NCBI GenBank assembly: GCA_016867395.1
Contig: VGJS01000044.1
Coordinates: 1-34,682 of the forward strand
Direction: 5' to 3'
From: Candidatus Handelsmanbacteria bacterium
Lineage (GTDB): Bacteria > Latescibacterota > UBA2968 > UBA8231
DNA length: 34,682 nucleotides
This document shows positions 30,473-34,682 of this stretch, piece by piece. The notes beneath the pieces were generated by a model, which was not told the DNA's origin, searched no databases, and worked only from the letters and a program-made list of their open reading frames with translations. The position numbers and the translations under genes are program-made. Numbering within the stretch: position 1 is the first letter of the stretch; each line of letters opens with the position of its first letter.

Positions 30473-31549
30473 ATGGCTGAGAAACGCAATCCTCTCCCCC
30501 CACGCGACAAGGCGCTGCTGGTTTCGGCGCTGGGTGTCTGCGCCTTGGTTGCCGGTGGCGCCTGGTGGCTGGCACCCCCGGCAAAGGCATTGCTCTTGGC
30601 CCTGGCCCTGTGCTGCGGCGCCGGGGTGGCGCTCAACCTGGGCGTCCTCAAGCGGCCCATCTTCCCCTACGACCGCATCCTGAGTGCTTTTTCGGCCGAC
30701 GGCCTGGAGTGGAGCCCCGAACCGGGGGTGCGCCTGGACGTGGGCGGCCTGCACCGCAGCGCCATGGTCTACCACCCCGAGGTGGTGTGGTCGGCGGCGG
30801 GGGGGCGCATGTTCTACCGCGCCGGGGGCGCCCGATCCTGCATCGGCTCTGCGGTCTCGGCCGACGGCCTGGACTGGAACGAGGTCCCCATCCCGCGCTT
30901 TGAGGCGGGGGGCAAGCATCACCTACGGCGCCTCGACGGGGCCCGGGTGGTGGGGCGGGCGGCGAGCTGGCGAATCTACTACGCTGGAACCGACGGGCAG
31001 TGGTGGCGGATCTACACTCGGGAGTCGCCGGACCTGGTCTCCTGGGGGGAGGAGCTGTGCTGTCTCGATCTGAGTCGGGAGCAGTTCAACACCTTCGACC
31101 CCTCGGTGGTGGTCGAAGGCGAAGGGCTGGCGCTGTATTTTCTGGGTGTTGGCGGTGGGGAAAGCCGGTTTTGGCGGGTGTTTTCGGCTGATGGAGTGGC
31201 ATGGAGCACCCCGGTCGCCTGTTCCGGGTACGAAACTGAGGGCATGGTGCCCCGCGACCCCTGCGTGGTGAGCCTGGAAGGGGGAGGATGGCGGATGTAC
31301 TTCTCCGAGCATCCACCAGGTACGGCGCGCGGCTCCAGGCTGGTCAGCGCCCGCTCAGCGGAGGGCCGGGTCTGGCAGCGCGAGCCCGGGGCCAGGCTCC
31401 TGCCCCAGGCCGAGGACGGGGTGCACGGGGTATTCTGCCCAAGCGTGGTGCGCGTCGAGGGGGGATGGCGGATGTACTACGGGAGTTATTGGGGCCGGCA
31501 CTGGCTTGAACCTCTTACCCTGCTCGCCCATAGCCGCGCCCGGTCATGA
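30473..31549 (+). CDS. Membrane-anchored five-bladed beta-propeller (glycoside-hydrolase-like)
   Basis: 358 residues from ATG 30473. Two adjacent hydrophobic segments (about 14-33 and 36-58) anchor the N terminus; the rest is a soluble domain of repeated blades. The repeat is seen as S-A-D-G-x-x-W-like turns: FSADGLEWSPEPG, VSADGLDWNEVPIP, SPDLVSWGEEL, FSADGVAWSTPV and SAEGRVWQREPG. Acidic residues at blade starts (FDPSVV, PRDPCVV, FCPSVVRVEGGWRMYYG) recall the catalytic Asp/Glu set of the GH43/GH32 superfamily. Whether it is a hydrolase, a glycan-binding protein or inactive is not decided by sequence. It has its own putative promoter and ends tail to tail with the flippase gene, overlapping by 35 bases. 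It is likely to act on the finished glycan at the outer face of the inner membrane. Confidence 0.7.
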   Translation: MAEKRNPLPPRDKALLVSALGVCALVAGGAWWLAPPAKALLLALALCCGAGVALNLGVLKRPIFPYDRILSAFSADGLEWSPEPGVRLDVGGLHRSAMVYHPEVVWSAAGGRMFYRAGGARSCIGSAVSADGLDWNEVPIPRFEAGGKHHLRRLDGARVVGRAASWRIYYAGTDGQWWRIYTRESPDLVSWGEELCCLDLSREQFNTFDPSVVVEGEGLALYFLGVGGGESRFWRVFSADGVAWSTPVACSGYETEGMVPRDPCVVSLEGGGWRMYFSEHPPGTARGSRLVSARSAEGRVWQREPGARLLPQAEDGVHGVFCPSVVRVEGGWRMYYGSYWGRHWLEPLTLLAHSRARS

Positions 31550-32984
31550 GGCCCGCGAAATAGCGGATCTCGGCGGGCGAGATGCTTCTGCTGAGCAGGA
31601 GCAGGGCCAGGTAGAGCGCCCCTCCAGCCAGGACGAGCAGCAGGATGGGCACGGGGACGAAGGCGTTGAGCCGGACCAGCAACAAGGCCATGACCAGGGC
31701 GCAGGCCCCGTAGCGCAGCGCTTCCTTCCAGGGCAGGCGAAAGGGCAGAGCGCGGCGGGCGAACACCAGCACCGCGACGGCGTAATAGATTTGTCCGATC
31801 AGGGTGGCCAGCACCGCCCCCCAGAGGCCGATCAGAGGCACCAGCACCAGGTTGCATAGGACGTTAGCGCCGGCCAGGATGCCGTTGAGCAGGAGCAGCA
31901 GTTTGGTCCGGCCCGAGATGAGCACCACGTGCTCGGCGGGGATGGCGATGCCGTAGAGCAGGAAGCCGGCCGCCAGGGCCGGCAGGTAGAGGGCGGCCCC
32001 GGCATAGGACCGGGGTACGAGCAGATCCAGGATGGGCAGGGGAAAGGCGCAGAGCCCGGCAAGACAGGGGAAACCAATCAGGCAGCTATACCGGAGGGCA
32101 TGGGTGGCGTAGGCGCCCATCTCCCCCAACTGCCTGGTGTTCCACAGTTCCGCCAGGGCCGGCAGCAGCACCAGGTGGATGGGGTAAAGCACGGTGATGA
32201 AAAAGCCGGCCGAGGTGTAGGCGATGGAGTAGAGCCCCACCGCGGCGGGCCCCAGCCAGTAGTTGAGGATGTAGCGGTCGGCCAGGTCGAAGATGCGGTA
32301 GAAGGAGGAGTGGGGGATCTGGGGGATGCTGAAGGCGAGGTAGGCGCGCAACTGGCGGAAATGGGGCCAGCGCCAGCCCAGGTGAAGGATCAGCATCGTC
32401 CCGCCGAAGGCCAGCAGTAGGCCCCGGGCGGCCGCCAGGGAGACCAGGGCCTCGCGCAATCCCTCCCCGGAGACCAGTACGGAGGCGATCAGGCCGATCT
32501 CCCCGAAGTTCTGGACCAGGGTCAAAAGCGAGTGCCGGACCATGAGCCGCGAGGCCCGGAAGTACGAGACCACCATGCCGACCATGACGCTGAGGGGGAT
32601 CAGCGCCGCCACCGGGCTGGCGTTGGCCATGAACAGGGCGAAGTAGGGATAGGGCTCCAGCAGCGGGGCGCAGAGCCAGAGCAGCAGGCCGCAAAAGAGG
32701 CTGAAGCCGGCAGCCAAAGAGAAGGCCGAGTAAAAGGTCTCCTGGGCCTGGGCCCGATCCGACTGGCCGGGGAGGAACTGCATCAGCGCCCCGGAAAGCT
32801 GGAGGGACACCCAGGGGAGCAGCAGGGCGACGCCCGCCATGATCTGCTCCCAGATCCCGTACTCGGCCAGGGAGAGGCTGTGGGTCAGCAGGGGCAACAT
32901 CAGCAGATTGCGCGTGCTTTTGAGCGCGGCGGCGAGGCCGGCGATGACCACGTCTCGACCGAATTTGGCGCGGCTGGTGGGCAT
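31515..32984 (-). CDS. Wzx-like polysaccharide flippase
   Basis: 489 residues on the minus strand from ATG 32984 (a TTG 27 bases further upstream is also in frame; neither has a good ribosome-binding site). There are about 13-14 hydrophobic helices. The N terminus AKFGRDVVIAGLAAALKSTRNLLMLPLLTHSLSLAEYGIWEQ is the signature of the MATE/Wzx (polysaccharide biosynthesis) family, and FDLADRYILNYWLGPAAVGLYSIAYTSAGF, in the middle, is its second conserved block. Such proteins move undecaprenyl-linked oligosaccharides from the inner to the outer leaflet. It is the only recognised minus-strand gene, so it is expressed separately from the biosynthetic operons; a divergent gene starts 69 bases away. 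Confidence 0.9.
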   Translation of the reverse strand: MPTSRAKFGRDVVIAGLAAALKSTRNLLMLPLLTHSLSLAEYGIWEQIMAGVALLLPWVSLQLSGALMQFLPGQSDRAQAQETFYSAFSLAAGFSLFCGLLLWLCAPLLEPYPYFALFMANASPVAALIPLSVMVGMVVSYFRASRLMVRHSLLTLVQNFGEIGLIASVLVSGEGLREALVSLAAARGLLLAFGGTMLILHLGWRWPHFRQLRAYLAFSIPQIPHSSFYRIFDLADRYILNYWLGPAAVGLYSIAYTSAGFFITVLYPIHLVLLPALAELWNTRQLGEMGAYATHALRYSCLIGFPCLAGLCAFPLPILDLLVPRSYAGAALYLPALAAGFLLYGIAIPAEHVVLISGRTKLLLLLNGILAGANVLCNLVLVPLIGLWGAVLATLIGQIYYAVAVLVFARRALPFRLPWKEALRYGACALVMALLLVRLNAFVPVPILLLVLAGGALYLALLLLSRSISPAEIRYFAGLMTGRGYGRAG

Positions 32985-33003
32985 GGGCGTCGGGGATAAT
33001 GGG

Positions 33004-33033
33004 TTGGGCAACGGGTATTAAGGTAGTTTTAAT
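33004..33033 (+). promoter_or_regulatory. Putative promoter in the divergent intergenic region
   Basis: TTGGGC (33004-33009), 18-base spacer, TTTAAT (33028-33033; five of six -10 positions). The ATG of the methyltransferase gene lies 20 bases after it. The 18-base spacing agrees with the two other promoter-like sequences in the window. No convincing promoter could be fitted to the opposite strand for the flippase gene. Confidence 0.4.
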
Positions 33034-33034
33034 A
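33016..33034. repeat. AT-rich dyad symmetry between divergent genes
   Basis: TATTAA (33016-33021), seven bases, TTAATA (33029-33034). The two arms are exact reverse complements inside a 69-base gap between the flippase gene (minus) and a methyltransferase gene (plus), within GC-rich surroundings. It could be a regulator-binding site or overlapping -10 elements for both directions. Confidence 0.4.
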
Positions 33035-33053
33035 GGCCACAGGGCAAGGCCGG

Positions 33054-33782
33054 ATGGAAACCCAGCTTGCAGGGGCGCAAAACCAGGATTTCCGCACCAT
33101 CCCCCGCCTGTGGAAGGTGACCAAAGGGATTCGCGCTTTGGACCTGGGGGCCGGCCTGGGCCTCTACTCGGCCGCCCTGGCCCGCCAGGACGCCTGGGTG
33201 GTGGGGGTGGACCTGGAACTGGGCCATATCGCCGGGGCGAGGAAGGAGGCTCAGGGTAGGAAGCTGTTCTGGGTCCGCGGGGACGCCGCCCACCTGCCCT
33301 TCAGGCCGGAGTCCTTTGGCCTGGTGGTTTCGGTGGAGATGCTGAGCCACCTGGCTCCGCCGGATAGGGGCCGGGCCCTGGCGGAGATCGGGCGGGTGGT
33401 GCGCGAGGGCGGCGAGGTATGGCTGACCCTGCACAACCCGGTGCGGCTGGCCCTGGGCCAGTGGCTGCGCGGCAGGCGGTCCCGCCAGGTCTACGAGACG
33501 GCGAACCTACCGGTCTGGCCCTCCACCCCTGGCCAGGCTCTGGGCATGGTACATGGCTGTGGACTCCAGGGCCAGGGGGGAATCCGCTACCTCAATTACC
33601 ACAGCCGCTTCACCTTTGCCTGGCAGCGGCGGCACCCCTGGCTGGCGCGGCTTTTGTGCCTGGGCGAGGACCTCCTGGCCCGCCTCCCCCTGCTGCGGCG
33701 CCTGGGCATCACCTTCATGTTGCAGGCCACCAAGGCCGCCGGCAAACCTGAACAGAAGGCAGAAGAGGTGATATGTCCGTAG
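33054..33782 (+). CDS. SAM-dependent methyltransferase (class I)
   Basis: 242 residues from ATG 33054. The core shows ALDLGAGLGLYSAAL (motif I), VVGVDLELGHI, GDAAHLPFRPESFGLVV and SVEMLSHLAPPDRGRALAE, then VREGGEVWLTLHN, as in Methyltransf_11/25 enzymes. The N-terminal segment before motif I is short, so the lid over the SAM pocket may be partial. The C-terminal part YLNYHSRFTFAWQRRHPWL and LLCLGEDLLARLPLLRRLG is amphipathic, as in other methyltransferases of this locus, which suggests a lipid-linked substrate. It overlaps the dioxygenase gene by ten bases, so methylation and hydroxylation may be successive steps. Substrate unknown. Confidence 0.85.
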   Translation: METQLAGAQNQDFRTIPRLWKVTKGIRALDLGAGLGLYSAALARQDAWVVGVDLELGHIAGARKEAQGRKLFWVRGDAAHLPFRPESFGLVVSVEMLSHLAPPDRGRALAEIGRVVREGGEVWLTLHNPVRLALGQWLRGRRSRQVYETANLPVWPSTPGQALGMVHGCGLQGQGGIRYLNYHSRFTFAWQRRHPWLARLLCLGEDLLARLPLLRRLGITFMLQATKAAGKPEQKAEEVICP

Positions 33783-34648
33783 CCGCGCAGGCCAAAACCC
33801 TGGCGACCTTCGCCTATATCCTGGCCTTGGATGCCTATACCGGGGCCCGCGGCCTGGCGCTGCGGGCGCGGCGGGGCGCCTCGCCCCCGGAGGTGGAGGA
33901 CCTGGCCGGCCGGCTGCGCCGCGACGGCTTCGTGATCATCGAGGACTACCTCCGGCCGGAGGAGGTGGGGCAGGTGGCAGCGGCGGTGGGGGAGTACCTG
34001 GGCGAGGACTACGGGGACTACGACCACGTCAACAAGGTCTCCTATTTCCGTCGTCCCCTGCCGGACCAGGTGGACGACGGCGGGGTGTTCCGCCTCTTCG
34101 GCGCCCACGCCCTGCACCCGCTGGCGCGGCGTTTCCGCGAGGACCCCCGGCTCATCGAGATCATTGAGCGCGCCTTCCACACCCGCCTGCGCTGCGCCGC
34201 CACCCTGGTGCAGGAGAACCTGCCCGTGGGCACCGAGACCCGCGATTTCCATCTCGACATGTACGCCCCCCGGGAGTTCAAAGCTTTTCTCTTCCTCACC
34301 GATGTGACCGAGGACCAGCACGGCCCGTATGCGGTGCTGCGCGGCTCCCACCGCTGGCGGTGGCGCCGGCTGGCCAACTACCTGGCGCGGGGCCTGCGGG
34401 AGTTGCACCCGGTCACCTCGGTGGAGGATCTGACCCCGGCCGAGTTGGGGACCCTGGTCAAGTTCAGGGTCCGGCGGGGCAGCGTGGTGCTCTCCATTCA
34501 GCAGGCCATCCACCGGGGTTGGCCGCTGCGGGTGGGGAAGCGGCAGGCGGTGGTGAATTACTACTACGAAAAACTCCGGTCCCGGGAGCCCGACTTCGAC
34601 GAGGGGCGCCGGCTGGGCTACCGGCACCAGGGGGCCAGTCATGGCTAG
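33773..34648 (+). CDS. Phytanoyl-CoA dioxygenase (PhyH)-like 2-oxoglutarate oxygenase
   Basis: 291 residues. The jelly-roll iron site is H160-x-D162 in RDFHLDMYAP and the distal His247 in AIHRGWPLRVGKRQAVV, followed by arginines (R253, R257) placed for binding the 2-oxoglutarate carboxylate. RDGFVIIEDYL and ERAFHTRLRCAATLVQENL are the conserved leading and pre-iron segments. PhyH enzymes hydroxylate lipids, sugars and natural products with Fe(II), oxygen and 2-oxoglutarate. Here, next to a methyltransferase and glycosyltransferases, it may hydroxylate a lipid carrier or a sugar. The ATG overlaps the methyltransferase gene by ten bases, and its stop overlaps the next ATG by eight bases (ATGGCTAG). 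It needs oxygen, which suggests at least occasional aerobic life. Confidence 0.85.
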   Translation: MSVAAQAKTLATFAYILALDAYTGARGLALRARRGASPPEVEDLAGRLRRDGFVIIEDYLRPEEVGQVAAAVGEYLGEDYGDYDHVNKVSYFRRPLPDQVDDGGVFRLFGAHALHPLARRFREDPRLIEIIERAFHTRLRCAATLVQENLPVGTETRDFHLDMYAPREFKAFLFLTDVTEDQHGPYAVLRGSHRWRWRRLANYLARGLRELHPVTSVEDLTPAELGTLVKFRVRRGSVVLSIQQAIHRGWPLRVGKRQAVVNYYYEKLRSREPDFDEGRRLGYRHQGASHG

Positions 34649-34682
34649 CGAGCGGTACCTGCTGCTGGTGACGGCCGGCTGG
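34641..34682 (+). CDS. Start of a further gene (3' partial)
   Basis: ATG 34641 opens a frame that runs to the window end with 14 visible residues (MASERYLLLVTAGW). It overlaps the dioxygenase stop by eight bases, the coupling style seen across the locus. The short beta-strand start would suit a glycosyltransferase or Rossmann protein, but nothing more can be said from 42 bases. Confidence 0.4.
   Translation, partial: MASERYLLLVTAGW

Noticed and set aside
34360..34671. Plus-strand frame overlapping the end of the dioxygenase gene
   Set aside because: It is out of frame with the conserved HRGWPL iron-site region and has the low-complexity composition of a shadow frame.
1..34682. CRISPR arrays, tRNA/rRNA genes, insertion sequences, attachment sites
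   Set aside because: No regularly spaced repeats, no tRNA-like cloverleaf, no transposase or integrase frame and no flanking direct repeats were noticed when reading both strands.

Overview
The window is GC-rich bacterial DNA with very dense, almost entirely plus-strand coding. The first gene fragment ends in a FlgD-Ig/Por-secretion-tail-like C-terminal domain (NYPNPFNPET at its start). Such tails are common in FCB-group bacteria and related candidate phyla (Latescibacterota/Eisenbacteria-like lineages), so I infer a Gram-negative member of that kind. The phylum cannot be fixed from this window alone.

Region 1 (1-2897) looks like an envelope module. It holds the tail of a secreted or surface protein, a TPR lipoprotein, an outer-membrane beta-barrel protein carrying a CsgG-like C-terminal domain, and an Ig-like lipoprotein. 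Region 2 (2898-3529) is a clear sigma70-type promoter followed by a stand-alone HNH endonuclease with an extra Cys4 finger.

Region 3 (3561 to the window end) is a large surface-polysaccharide or glycolipid locus. It encodes four family-2 glycosyltransferases (two with dolichyl-phosphate-mannose-synthase-like bodies plus C-terminal membrane segments), three GT-B (GT4-like) glycosyltransferases, three large multi-membrane GT-C/PTPS-related/YfhO-like proteins, six SAM methyltransferases, an asparagine-synthetase-type amidotransferase, a UPF0104-type membrane protein, an uncharacterised toroid-like protein, two radical SAM enzymes (one SPASM, one B12-binding type), a NodB-type deacetylase, an SDR epimerase, a membrane-anchored beta-propeller, a Wzx-like flippase on the minus strand and a phytanoyl-CoA-dioxygenase-like enzyme. 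Many neighbours overlap by 1-17 bases (ATGA, GTGA, TGATG), which implies translational coupling within long operons running 3561-21952 and 22087-30403. The last block (30473-34682) has separate promoters and one minus-strand gene.

A working model, by inference: soluble GT-B enzymes and GT2s assemble a lipid-linked oligosaccharide, the DPM-like GT2s make polyprenyl-phosphate sugars used on the periplasmic face by the GT-C enzymes, the flippase moves intermediates across the membrane, and the methyltransferases, amidotransferase, deacetylase, dioxygenase and radical SAM enzymes decorate the glycan or its lipid. No polymerase, chain-length regulator, export channel, exosortase or nucleotide-sugar pyrophosphorylase was recognised here.

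The most striking detail is in the amidotransferase gene. Its reading frame is broken at a run of nine T, and the break coincides exactly with an in-phase T TTT TTA heptamer, a classical -1 ribosomal slippery site. A -1 shift there would restore a complete enzyme of ordinary length. A small 50-residue membrane protein gene sits between the SPASM radical SAM gene and a GT-C gene. I saw no tRNA, rRNA, CRISPR array, insertion sequence or stretch over 300 bases without a gene.
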